Under the pieces are notes generated by a model that searched no databases, was not told the origin of the DNA, and saw only the letters and a program-made list of their open reading frames with translations. The position numbers and the translations under genes were made by a program. This document shows, in pieces, positions 32,623 through 40,791 of a DNA stretch of 48,617 bases. The stretch comes from Candidatus Rokuibacteriota bacterium (GTDB lineage Bacteria; Methylomirabilota; Methylomirabilia; Rokubacteriales; CSP1-6). Where the stretch lies: NCBI GenBank assembly GCA_016209385.1, contig JACQWB010000215.1, positions 1-48,617 on the forward strand, in the 5' to 3' direction. Every line of letters begins with the position of its first letter. Within the stretch, counting starts at the first letter, position 1.

Positions 32623-32958
32623 ATGTCGCTCCAGGGTTGGGTGCCGGAGCCGGGCGACTCCCTGACTCTCGCCGAGGTGATCGACCTCGCCTTCGATTAC
32701 CGCGGCAACACCACGATCGTCAGGGTGGACGGGACCGAGGTGGAAGGCTACATCTTCAATCGCGACCGTGACGTGCCGGAGCCCTTCATCCAGATGTTCG
32801 ACCTCGCCGGCAACGGGCCCTTCACGATCCGCTATTCCGAGATCCGGAACGTCAAGTTCACCGGCAGGGACATGGCCGCCGACAACTCGTGGACGGCCTG
32901 GCTCGAGGCCAAGGGGAAGGGCGCGGCCGACGGCCGCCACGGCAAGGAGCCTGAGTGA
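32623..32958 (+). CDS. Conserved-looking hypothetical between hpnH and hpnG
   Basis: A 111-residue soluble protein with beta-strand rich pattern (EVIDLAFDYRGNTTIVRVDG, TEVEGYIFNRDRDVPEPFIQ, MFDLAGNGPFTIRYSEI). No family recognised. It starts 3 nt after hpnH and its TGA overlaps the hpnG GTG (GTGA), so it is part of the hopanoid operon. The layout could suit a small-molecule or sugar-binding subunit helping side-chain assembly, but that is a guess. Confidence 0.7.
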   Translation: MSLQGWVPEPGDSLTLAEVIDLAFDYRGNTTIVRVDGTEVEGYIFNRDRDVPEPFIQMFDLAGNGPFTIRYSEIRNVKFTGRDMAADNSWTAWLEAKGKGAADGRHGKEPE

Positions 32959-33674
32959 CTGGGGCCCTCGTCCTCACCGGTGTCGAACTGGAAGCTCGGC
33001 GCCTGGCGCGCGAGCTCGAGCTGCCGCGTTCTGCGGACCTCCTCCCTTTTCCTGTCTACGAGGGCTCGCGGAACCGCGTCAGGCTGCGGGTGGTCCCGGT
33101 CGGGCTTCGAGCCGCGCTTCTTCCCGACCGCTGGCCGGCGCTCACCCGTGATCTCGCATCGCCGGTGCTCATCGCCGCGGGGAGCTGCGGGGCCCTGGCG
33201 CCGGGGCTGGCAGTCGGCGACCTCGTGCTCCCCGAGAGCGTCCTCGGCCCTGCCGGCGAGCGCCTGAATGTTACACCCGGCCTCCACGCCGCGGCGGTGA
33301 GGCTCGCGGCCGGCGCGTGGACCGGGCTGCTCCTGTCCAGTTCCGAGGTGATCGCGACGCCGGAGGCGAAGGCCGAGCGCTGGCGCGCGACTGGCGCCTC
33401 GGCCGTCGACATGGAGTCTGCCGCCATCCTGGCCTGGGCGTCTCGCCACGGGTCGGCCTCGGTGGTCGTTCGCGCCGTTTCGGACACCGCGCTTCAGCTC
33501 CTCCCCGGCGAGCTCGTCGGTCTCGTGACGCGGGCAGGGAGCCTGCGCCACGGTCGTGCGCTGGTCGTCGCCCTGACCTACCCGCGAGCGGTTCCCCACG
33601 CGCTGGTCCTCCATCGCGGCACCCGGATGGCGCTGAAGGCGGTCGCGAGGCTGATCGCCGCCCTCGTCGGGTAG
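32955..33674 (+). CDS. hpnG: HpnG, hopanoid-associated nucleoside phosphorylase
   Basis: A 239-residue phosphorylase of the nucleosidase/purine-nucleoside phosphorylase superfamily. Motifs: LIAAGSCGALAPGLAVGDLV (phosphate/ribose pocket), and ASAVDMESAAILAWASRHG with the ribose-binding Met-Glu. HpnG removes adenine from adenosylhopane to give a ribosylhopane phosphate. GTG 32955 overlaps the preceding stop. Short for the family at the N-terminus but complete. Confidence 0.88.
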   Translation: MTGALVLTGVELEARRLARELELPRSADLLPFPVYEGSRNRVRLRVVPVGLRAALLPDRWPALTRDLASPVLIAAGSCGALAPGLAVGDLVLPESVLGPAGERLNVTPGLHAAAVRLAAGAWTGLLLSSSEVIATPEAKAERWRATGASAVDMESAAILAWASRHGSASVVVRAVSDTALQLLPGELVGLVTRAGSLRHGRALVVALTYPRAVPHALVLHRGTRMALKAVARLIAALVG

Positions 33675-33880
33675 CGCCGTGGCGATAACCGTCGCATCTC
33701 TGCGTCCTCAGTCGTCACCCATCCTCAACGTACCCGGAGTACGTCTCCCGGCCCACCGTCGGTGGGTACCCGCCCCCACCGTCGGTGGGTACCCGCCCTG
33801 CTTCCTGTACCCGTCTTCGATGGGTACCCGGCTCGGTTCTCGCCCCGGCGCGGGGGGTCACTAGCGCTGGAGGGCCGGCG
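33675..33880. repeat. Hairpin-rich spacer with 23-bp tandem palindromic repeat
   Basis: Between hpnG and hpnA. Two exact 23-bp units (33752-33774 and 33775-33797), each holding hairpin CCCACC-GTC-GGTGGG followed by TACCCGCC, and a third decayed unit near 33811-33832 (GTCTTCGATGGGTACCCGG). Just upstream is ACGTAC-CCGGA-GTACGT (33728-33744). No ORF. The repeat resembles REP/BIME-type intergenic elements. Confidence 0.6.
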
Positions 33881-34897
33881 ATGGACGTTCTCGTGACCGG
33901 CGGCACGGGCTTTGTAGGCGCGAACCTGGTCCGCGAGCTTCTTGCCGAGGGCTACTCGGTGCGCGTTCTCGCCCGTCCCCGGAGCGACAGGCGGGCGTTG
34001 GCGGGCTGCCCGGTTGAAGTGATCCCCGGGGACCTGCTCGAGCCCGACTCGCTGCGTCGCGCGGTCCAGGGCTGTCGGGTGGTGTTCCACGTGGCCGCGG
34101 ACTATCGTCTCTGGGCCCGGGATCCGGAGGCCCTCTACCGGACCAACGTCGAGGGGACGCGCAACGTCCTCGAGGCCGCGCTCCGGGCCGACGTGGAGCG
34201 AGTGGTGTATACCTCGACGGTCGGGGTGCTCGGGATCCCGGAAGACGGTCGGCCAGGCACTGAGAGCACGCCGGTCACGCTCGACGAGATGGTCGGCCCC
34301 TACAAGCGTTCCAAGTTCCTCGCCGAACGGGTCGCCGACGAGTTCGTCGCCAGGGGGCTCGCGGTGGTCATCGTCAACCCGTCGGCCCCCATCGGCCCCT
34401 GGGACGTGAAGCCGACGCCGACAGGCCAGATGATCGTGGACTTCCTGGGGGGCCGGATGTTCGCGACGCTCGACACGGGGCTGAACCTCGTCCACGTCCG
34501 GGACGTGGCCAGGGGGCACATCCTGGCCGCCGAAAAGGGGCGGGTCGGGGAGAAGTACATCCTGGGCCGCGAGAACTGTTCGCTGGCGGAGATCTTCCAG
34601 CGGCTGAGTCGGATCACAGGCATTCCCGCGCCTCGCTTCCGCGTGCCGTACCCCGTGGCCTGGTTCGGCGCGCTGGTCATGGAAGGCGTCGCCCGCGTGA
34701 CGGGCGTGCCGCCGCGCGCCTCGTTGACCGCCGTGAAGATGGCGAAGAAGCACATGTACTTCAGCGCGGACAAAGCGGTGCGGGAGCTGGGGCTTCCCCG
34801 GACTCCCGTGGAGCAGGCCCTCGGCGACGCGGTAGAGTGGTTCGTCGCTCACGGGTATGCCCCGCGTCCCCCGGCCGCGGGGAGGGGCCGGACATGA
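33881..34897 (+). CDS. hpnA: HpnA, hopanoid-associated sugar epimerase/reductase
   Basis: A 338-residue extended SDR protein. N-terminal MDVLVTGGTGFVGANLVREL is the NAD(P) GxxGxxG motif; VVFHVAADYRLWARDPEALY, TNVEGTRNVLEAAL, TSTVGVLGIPEDG and the catalytic YKRSK (GPYKRSKFLAERVADEF) follow. This is the form found in hopanoid clusters, thought to modify the ribose-derived side chain. ATG 33881 follows CTGGAGGG. Its TGA overlaps the hpnD ATG. Confidence 0.92.
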   Translation: MDVLVTGGTGFVGANLVRELLAEGYSVRVLARPRSDRRALAGCPVEVIPGDLLEPDSLRRAVQGCRVVFHVAADYRLWARDPEALYRTNVEGTRNVLEAALRADVERVVYTSTVGVLGIPEDGRPGTESTPVTLDEMVGPYKRSKFLAERVADEFVARGLAVVIVNPSAPIGPWDVKPTPTGQMIVDFLGGRMFATLDTGLNLVHVRDVARGHILAAEKGRVGEKYILGRENCSLAEIFQRLSRITGIPAPRFRVPYPVAWFGALVMEGVARVTGVPPRASLTAVKMAKKHMYFSADKAVRELGLPRTPVEQALGDAVEWFVAHGYAPRPPAAGRGRT

Positions 34898-35745
34898 ACA
34901 CGGCCGAGCTTTGCTCCTCGCTGACCAAGAAGAGCCGCTCGAACTTCTACTATGCGTTCCTGTTCCTCCCGCGCCCGCAGCGCGAGGCTCTCTACGCCGT
35001 CTACGCGTTCTGTCGGATCGTCGACGACGTGGTGGACCTCGGCGGCATCCCGGAGGTGCAGCGCCGGGAACTGGCCCGATGGCGCCAGGAGCTCGCGCGC
35101 TGCTTCGAGGGCAAGGCAGAGCATCCCGTCGCGCAGCGCCTCGGTCAGGTGGCTAGGCGCTTTCCGATTCCGCGGACCGCCCTGGAAGCCATTGTGGACG
35201 GCGTCGAGATGGACCTCGACCATTTCCGCTACGAGACGTTCGGGGAGCTCTACCCGTACTGCTACCGGGTGGCGGGGGCGGTCGGCCTCTGCTGCATCGA
35301 GATCTTCGGCTACAGCGACCCCCGGTGCCACGAGTACGCCGTCAACCTTGGCGTGGCGCTGCAGCTCACGAACATCCTGCGCGACGTTCACGCCGACGCC
35401 GAGCGGGGGCGGATCTATCTCCCGCGGGAGGACCTCCGTCGGTTCGGCGTGAGCTCCGAAGACCTGAGGCGGGGCCGCTACACCCCGGCCTTCGTGGAGC
35501 TGATGGGGTTCGAGGCCCGACGGGCGCGCGAGTTCTACGCGCGCGCGTGGGCCGCCCTCCCGGCCCGAGACGCCCGGCGCCTGGTGGCCGCCGAGATCAT
35601 GGGACGGATCTACTTCGCGCTCCTCCAGGCCATCGAGAGGCGCCGGTTCCAGGTCTTCGGCGAGCGGGTTGCGGTGCCGGTCTCGCGCAAACTGGTCATC
35701 GCGCTCTCGTGCTGGGCGCGCGCGCGGCTGGGGAAGGCCGCGTGA
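34894..35745 (+). CDS. hpnD: HpnD, presqualene diphosphate synthase
   Basis: A 283-residue head-to-head prenyl synthase. First Asp-rich motif at 44-48 (IVDDVVDLGG), second in LQLTNILRDVHADAERGRIY; also SRSNFYYAFLFLP and YCYRVAGAVGLCCIEIFGYS. In the HpnCDE route HpnD joins two farnesyl diphosphates to presqualene diphosphate. hpnC and hpnE are not in this window, so squalene completion must be encoded elsewhere. Coupled to hpnA by ATGA overlap and to the next gene by GTGA. Confidence 0.9.
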   Translation: MNTAELCSSLTKKSRSNFYYAFLFLPRPQREALYAVYAFCRIVDDVVDLGGIPEVQRRELARWRQELARCFEGKAEHPVAQRLGQVARRFPIPRTALEAIVDGVEMDLDHFRYETFGELYPYCYRVAGAVGLCCIEIFGYSDPRCHEYAVNLGVALQLTNILRDVHADAERGRIYLPREDLRRFGVSSEDLRRGRYTPAFVELMGFEARRAREFYARAWAALPARDARRLVAAEIMGRIYFALLQAIERRRFQVFGERVAVPVSRKLVIALSCWARARLGKAA

Positions 35746-36785
35746 AGGCCGTCGTCTTCCACGGCCCCGGCGAGCTCCGCTACGAGGAGCTGCCCGTGCC
35801 CACGCCCGGCGAGGGTGAGGCGCTGGTCAAGATCGAGGCCGCGCTCACCTGCGGGACCGACGTCAAGACCTTCCGCCGCGGGCATCCCGTGATGATCCCG
35901 CGCGTCCCGACCGTGTTCGGCCACGAGCTCGCCGGCACCGTCACGGCGGTCGGCCGCGGCGTGACCGCCGTGCGCGAAGGAGACCGGGTCGTGGCGGCCA
36001 ACTCGGCGCCGTGCGGGGAGTGCCCGCTCTGTCGCGCGGAGCGCCCGAACCTCTGCCAGGATCTCCTCTTCGTCAACGGGGCCTACGGGGAGTACATCGC
36101 GCTCCCGCCGCGGCTCACGGCCAAGAACCTGGTGGTGCTCGGCGGGGCCGTGCCGGCGGGGCGCGCCGCGTTTGCCGAGCCCCTGGCCTGCGCCCTCCAC
36201 GGGATCGAGCGCGGGCGCGTCGAGCGGGGGCAGACGGTGGCGGTCTTCGGCCACGGCCCGCTCGGCTGTCTCCTCGCCATGGTCGCGGGCGCCCGGAAGG
36301 CGCGGGTCCTCCTCGTGGGGAAGACTGGCTTGCGTCTCGAGCGCGTCCGGGCGCTCGGTCTGGCCGAGTGTCTCGACGCGACGGCCGGAGACCCGGTCGC
36401 TCAGCTTCGGGCACTCACCGGCGGCCGCGGAGTCGATGTGGCGGTGGACGCGACGGGGCGGCCCGAGGTGTGGGAGCAGGCGATTCAGAGCGTGGCCAGG
36501 GGCGGCACCGTGGTATTCTTCGGCGGCTGCGCGCCGGGCACACTGGTGCGGCTCGACACGCGACGAGCGCACTATGACGAGCTGACGCTGGTCGGGGCGT
36601 TCCACCACACCCCCGGCCTGATCCGGGCCGCAGTCCGGTGCCTGGAGTCCCAGGAGGTGGTGCCCGACGTTCTCATCACCCACCGGATGGCGCTGGCTCA
36701 GGTGCCCGAGGCCCTCGAGCTGATGGCGCGGGGCGAGGCGTTGAAGGTGTTGATCCGGCCGAATACCGAGGGGGAGGACCGATGA
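35742..36785 (+). CDS. Zinc-dependent medium-chain alcohol dehydrogenase
   Basis: A 347-residue MDR protein. Catalytic Zn ligands in LTCGTDVKTFRRG and FGHELAGTVTAVG; structural Zn site in CGECPLCRAERPNLC; NAD Rossmann loop VAVFGHGPLGCLLAMVAGAR. Closest in style to sorbitol/threonine-dehydrogenase-like sugar alcohol oxidoreductases. Within the hopanoid operon it might oxidise or reduce a side-chain polyol. GTG 35742 overlaps the hpnD stop. Confidence 0.85.
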   Translation: MKAVVFHGPGELRYEELPVPTPGEGEALVKIEAALTCGTDVKTFRRGHPVMIPRVPTVFGHELAGTVTAVGRGVTAVREGDRVVAANSAPCGECPLCRAERPNLCQDLLFVNGAYGEYIALPPRLTAKNLVVLGGAVPAGRAAFAEPLACALHGIERGRVERGQTVAVFGHGPLGCLLAMVAGARKARVLLVGKTGLRLERVRALGLAECLDATAGDPVAQLRALTGGRGVDVAVDATGRPEVWEQAIQSVARGGTVVFFGGCAPGTLVRLDTRRAHYDELTLVGAFHHTPGLIRAAVRCLESQEVVPDVLITHRMALAQVPEALELMARGEALKVLIRPNTEGEDR

Positions 36786-37375
36786 GGTCTGCGACCGTCC
36801 TGGTCGCGGCGGCGCTGGTCTTCGGAGTGGCAGGCGCCGCGCCGGGCTACGATCCAGCGGACGAGTTCAAGCGGGGGACCATCGTGCTCACGCCCCAGGT
36901 CGACGGCGGGATCAGCAACAACATCGAGGGGCACGAGCGGATCACGCTGATCCCGCAGGCGAGCGGAGGCGTCCGGCTCTCCCTGCTCCCGCTGGACCCG
37001 CTGGGCCAGGGGCTCTGGCGCGGATCGCTCGAGACCGGGGTCGAGGGGTTCTTCCACTACTACCCGTCCCAGGAGGCCACGGCCGAGGGCCTCAAGCTGG
37101 CCTTTCGCTATCACTTTCTCGGCGTGTCGCCGATCTTCCCGTACCTGGAGCTGCTGGCGGGGGTCGGGGGCACGAGCCTCAACGTCGCCGAGGCTAGGTC
37201 AAACCACGCGTTCTTCCTCGAGGCCGGCCTCGGGCTCGCGTATTTCGTCGACGAGCGGGTCGCGCTGACGGCGGGCTACCGGCTCCAGCACGTCTCCAAC
37301 GGTAACGCCGAAAGCCCCAACCGGGGCTTCAACTCCGACCTCGGCGTTCTGGGCGTGTCGGTCTTCTTCCGCTGA
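36782..37375 (+). CDS. PagL-like outer-membrane lipid A deacylase
   Basis: A 197-residue exported beta-barrel protein. Signal peptide MRSATVLVAAALVFGVAG. Alternating beta strands follow, ending in GYRLQHVSNGNAESPNRGFN, where His and Ser are the PagL catalytic pair, and a C-terminal Phe-Phe-Arg. PagL removes a 3-O-acyl chain from lipid A. Its presence indicates an outer membrane, and its place at the end of the hopanoid operon suggests co-ordinated remodelling. The ATG overlaps the upstream stop. Confidence 0.8.
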   Translation: MRSATVLVAAALVFGVAGAAPGYDPADEFKRGTIVLTPQVDGGISNNIEGHERITLIPQASGGVRLSLLPLDPLGQGLWRGSLETGVEGFFHYYPSQEATAEGLKLAFRYHFLGVSPIFPYLELLAGVGGTSLNVAEARSNHAFFLEAGLGLAYFVDERVALTAGYRLQHVSNGNAESPNRGFNSDLGVLGVSVFFR

Positions 37376-37412
37376 GGTCACGGAGCTTCGGCCAGCTCGC
37401 GGGAAACCGGTG

Positions 37413-37441
37413 TTGAACGCGCCGGGAGCGTCGGCTATACT
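37413..37441 (+). promoter_or_regulatory. Promoter of ispH, TTGAAC-N17-TATACT
   Basis: TTGAAC (37413-37418) and TATACT (37436-37441) at the optimal 17-nt spacing. The -10 ends 12 nt before the ATG, leaving a leader of only about 6 nt and no Shine-Dalgarno. Confidence 0.65.
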
Positions 37442-37453
37442 GGCGGCCGTGAC

Positions 37454-38455
37454 ATGGCCGTGACCACCGGGCTCAGGGAGATCGTTCTCGCGGGACCCCG
37501 TGGCTTCTGCGCGGGGGTCGATCGGGCCATCGACATCGTCGAGCTGGCGCTCCAGGTCTGCTCGCCTCCGGTCTACGTGCGGAGGGAGATCGTCCACAAC
37601 CGTCACGTGGTGGAGGCGCTGCGGGCCAAGGGGGCCATCTTCGTCGACGAACTGGACGAGGTTCCCGACGGCGCCACCGTGATCTTCAGCGCTCACGGCG
37701 TCTCGCCAGCCGTCCGCGAGGAGGCGCGGCGTCGCGGCCTCAGGGTCATCGACGCCACCTGCCCGCTGGTGACCAAGGTGCACCTGGAGGCGGTCCGCTA
37801 CGCCCGCGAGGGGTACACGATCATCCTGGTCGGGCACGAGGACCACGACGAGGTGATCGGGACCACCGGCGAGGCGCCCGAGCGGATCGTGGTGGTTTCG
37901 TCCCCCGAAGAGGTCCAGAAGCTCGAGGTCTCCGACCCCGAGAAGGTCGCCTACATCACGCAGACGACGCTCTCCGTGGACGACACCCGCGATGTGATCG
38001 AGGCGCTGCGCCGGCGCTTCCCGCGGATCGTGGGGCCCTCGAAGGACGACATCTGCTACGCGACCCAGAACCGGCAGGCGTCGATCAAGACCGTGGCGGG
38101 CGAGGTGGACGTGGTGCTGGTCATCGGCGCCGCCAACAGCTCGAACGCGAACCGCCTGCGGGAGGTGTCAGAGGCGGTGGGGACGCGGGCGTACCTGATC
38201 AACGACATCCGCGAGATCAAGGCCGAGTGGCTCGAGGGCGCTGCGCGCGTGGGGATCACCGCGGGGGCCTCCACCCCCGAGTTCCTGGTCCACGAGGCGG
38301 TGCAAGCGCTTCGTCGGACCGGAGCCGCGGAGGTCCGGGAGGTCCACGTGGTGGACGAGAATGTCCGGTTCGGGCTCCCGCGCGAGTTGGAGGAAATCGC
38401 CCGGCAGGCCGGTCACGTGCTGCCCTCCACGGTGGCCGCCCTCGAACCCGGTTGA
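37454..38455 (+). CDS. ispH: IspH, HMBPP reductase
   Basis: A 333-residue [4Fe-4S] enzyme giving IPP and DMAPP in the final MEP-pathway step. Cluster Cys19 (GPRGFCAGVDRAIDIVE), Cys103 (DATCPLVTKVH) and Cys201 (DDICYATQNRQ) are all present, as are EIVHNRHVV, VIFSAHGVSPAV and VGHEDHDEVIGTTGEA. It feeds the isoprenoid supply for the hopanoid genes upstream. It has its own promoter and a very short leader. Confidence 0.97.
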   Translation: MAVTTGLREIVLAGPRGFCAGVDRAIDIVELALQVCSPPVYVRREIVHNRHVVEALRAKGAIFVDELDEVPDGATVIFSAHGVSPAVREEARRRGLRVIDATCPLVTKVHLEAVRYAREGYTIILVGHEDHDEVIGTTGEAPERIVVVSSPEEVQKLEVSDPEKVAYITQTTLSVDDTRDVIEALRRRFPRIVGPSKDDICYATQNRQASIKTVAGEVDVVLVIGAANSSNANRLREVSEAVGTRAYLINDIREIKAEWLEGAARVGITAGASTPEFLVHEAVQALRRTGAAEVREVHVVDENVRFGLPRELEEIARQAGHVLPSTVAALEPG

Positions 38456-38683
38456 TCGGGGAGGGGTCAGGCTCTCCCGCCCCGAAGGTCGGTCCGGTTT
38501 CTTCCCCGCTTTCCGCCGATACCCGCGTCCGCCCGCTCCCGACGGCCTCGTTCCGCGAGCCCGACCCAGCGGCACCCATGACCGAGGCTTCATCCGCGCT
38601 CTAGCATCGGGTCAGGCTCCTGACGCCGGGAGGGGCACGATCTGAGCGGCCGCCGCGTATTCGCTGCGGGGCGGCCCCGGGCA
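38456..38683. other. Intergenic region with GTCAGGCTC repeat
   Basis: No gene seen. The motif GTCAGGCT occurs at 38466-38473 and again at 38611, where it forms the perfect palindrome GTCAGG-CT-CCTGAC (38611-38624). GC content begins to drop toward the M28 peptidase gene. Confidence 0.35.
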
Positions 38684-40642
38684 GTGGCCTCAAAGTGCGG
38701 AGAGTGTCAGGTGAGAAGCGAAGAAAATCGCAGGTCCAGCGAAGTGCCAAACGCCCTCGCAGCCATCCACGCGCGTTGGGCGCGAGTAGAGTTACGTGTG
38801 GCAGAAATTCAGGAGAACATACGGCGCGCGTGCTCGAACCGCTCGCCCGGTGAGAGCTACAACCGGGCCAATGAGCGTCTCGTGGAAGAATTCATTGTCC
38901 GGTTGCGACACGAGTTCTCAGGGCGAACCTACGAAGTTCGACGAGAACCGCGGTCGAAAGGCTCGGGCCGCTCCACGGCGGAAACGCTCGCGGATGACTG
39001 GCAGCAGGCGCGAACACGGCGAGATGCGCCTTGTGTGGTGATCGAGCGTGAAAAACTCTCGCGCTGGGCTGTTCGCACCACGCGGTGGAACTTCATTTTC
39101 ACCGTGCCGGGAGAGAGCCCAGATATTTTTCTCCTCGTGGCTCATTATGATACCTGGCGCGGACCCGGAGCCGATGACAACACCACCGGGGAAGAAATCC
39201 TCAAGCAATACCTGCTGGCCGACCTGCGGGACTCGCAACGTCCAGGACTCACCCACGTCTACTTCCTGGCGGGCTCGGAGGAATGTGGGTTGATAGGCTT
39301 GCTTTCACAGCTCTTGGTGGCGCTGGGACTGAACGTCGGCGTCCAGGCGCTGCAGCAGCAAAGTTTTTGGCTACTGGGACTCGCGCTGGCCCTGTGTCCG
39401 CTGGCCAGCTACCGGTTCGGGGTGGCGGGCTCGCGCGAGTATGTGCGAGCGCTCTCATCGGAGGAACTGGAACGCATTCGCGCGGTGGTTTCCATCGACT
39501 CCGTGGGCGAAGGGCGACTGTTCATTCCCCGCAGCACGCTGGGAGCCGACTTTATCCGCGCATTGGTTCCCTTTGGCGACTACGATGCGTTCACGGACGT
39601 GCTGGAGGAAGGCGCACACCTGCACGGAATCAAGTACAACAACTATCTCGCGGGGGGAACCACCGACCATCTGTCGTTCTTGGAGGTGAACAACGGCCTA
39701 TGGGCACGCGCAACGCAAGGGCTGCGTCGGGAGTGGGCGCGGCTTACCGGCGGGCATTATCGGGCGGCGCGGCAGATCCCGGCTTCGGCGCTGGTGGCTA
39801 TGCAGCCGGGTAAAGCCTCCCCACTAGTGTTTGGCGGCAAACTTCACACACCGCAGGACATTCCGGAACGGGTTCACGATCAGCCGTTGATGGATGCGTT
39901 GCTGGTTACCGATTACCTGTTTCACATTGTGGAAGGAGGCGAGCGGGTGCGAGAGCCGCGCGATTTGAATGAGTTCCACTATGCGCGCGTGTATGAAGTT
40001 GCGCGCCCGGGGAGGCGGGCGTACTGGCTGGCATTGAGAGATGCGGTGGAACCCAACCGGCGCAATCTGAACGCCGTCTATGGAGCAGCAGCGGTCGTCG
40101 ATGAAGTGAGAAAGGAGGCGACGGTTGATGTGGGCGAGATTGTCGGTTGGGGTGTGGATACTCGGCTGCGGGAGGATGTGGCGGAGCTAGCGGCCGCTGC
40201 TGGGTACAGGTACAAGCGGGTTCGCATCGACCGTTTAACGGTGCGCCGGAATGAGCAGGTCTTGCTGTTCGCCCGGAACTTGACGCCGGCGGGGCAGCTA
40301 AGACGACGCGTTGACCGCGCAGTCGCGTGGCTAGAACGGTCGATGGGTCGCTATGTCTTCATCACGTTCTTCGCGGCTGGGTATTTGCTGGCCTTCTTGA
40401 CCAGTGTGGCCCTCGACTTTGGCTTTCGTCATTCCGACCGGTTGCGAACGTGGTTTCTAGATTACCCGGCGATCACCCTCCCGCTGGTGCTGGTGCTTCA
40501 ATTGGCCGTATTGGTCTTCCTGATGGCGCGCCAGATCCCGACCTGGATTGACAACCACTACAAGCACGAAAACCGCGCCGACAACCTAGGCAGTCTCCGC
40601 CGACAGCCAAAGCCTGCACGTGCGGAATCGCTCAAGCCTTGA
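38684..40642 (+). CDS. M28-family zinc peptidase with C-terminal membrane helices
   Basis: About 652 residues. The M28 site is present: LLVAHYDTWRGPGADDNTTG (His-Asp and the bridging Asp), LAGSEECGLIGLL (catalytic Glu-Glu), SIDSVGEGR and HTPQDIPERVHDQPL (late His). Between them are hydrophobic segments near 225-260, and two TM helices close to the C-terminus (YVFITFFAAGYLLAFLTSVA and LPLVLVLQLAVLVFLM). There is no signal peptide. Likely a membrane-bound aminopeptidase or related hydrolase. Third positions are visibly richer in A/T than in flanking genes, suggesting recent acquisition. The start is uncertain (GTG 38684 or GTG 38711). Confidence 0.8.
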   Translation: MASKCGECQVRSEENRRSSEVPNALAAIHARWARVELRVAEIQENIRRACSNRSPGESYNRANERLVEEFIVRLRHEFSGRTYEVRREPRSKGSGRSTAETLADDWQQARTRRDAPCVVIEREKLSRWAVRTTRWNFIFTVPGESPDIFLLVAHYDTWRGPGADDNTTGEEILKQYLLADLRDSQRPGLTHVYFLAGSEECGLIGLLSQLLVALGLNVGVQALQQQSFWLLGLALALCPLASYRFGVAGSREYVRALSSEELERIRAVVSIDSVGEGRLFIPRSTLGADFIRALVPFGDYDAFTDVLEEGAHLHGIKYNNYLAGGTTDHLSFLEVNNGLWARATQGLRREWARLTGGHYRAARQIPASALVAMQPGKASPLVFGGKLHTPQDIPERVHDQPLMDALLVTDYLFHIVEGGERVREPRDLNEFHYARVYEVARPGRRAYWLALRDAVEPNRRNLNAVYGAAAVVDEVRKEATVDVGEIVGWGVDTRLREDVAELAAAAGYRYKRVRIDRLTVRRNEQVLLFARNLTPAGQLRRRVDRAVAWLERSMGRYVFITFFAAGYLLAFLTSVALDFGFRHSDRLRTWFLDYPAITLPLVLVLQLAVLVFLMARQIPTWIDNHYKHENRADNLGSLRRQPKPARAESLKP

Positions 40643-40667
40643 AGATTCCGGTGGACCAAAAGGGCGT

Positions 40668-40681
40668 TTATGACGTCATAA
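40668..40681. promoter_or_regulatory. 14-bp palindrome TTATGACGTCATAA
   Basis: A perfect inverted repeat in the gap between the peptidase and the EF-G-like gene, AT-rich unlike its surroundings. Possible operator for the EF-G-like gene; no strong promoter could be assigned next to it. Confidence 0.4.
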
Positions 40682-40791
40682 TCTTGGCGGACCTGGAGGC
40701 CTCGATGTGGGGTGCCGCGCGATGCCTGCACATCCTGGCGAGCCGGAAAGCATTGTGGTAGCATTTCTGCCGTCGCGCTGAGGGGGTGACC

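Noticed and set aside
33752-33832. CRISPR-like repeats between hpnG and hpnA
   Set aside because: Units are directly adjacent with no spacers, only two exact copies, and no cas genes nearby.
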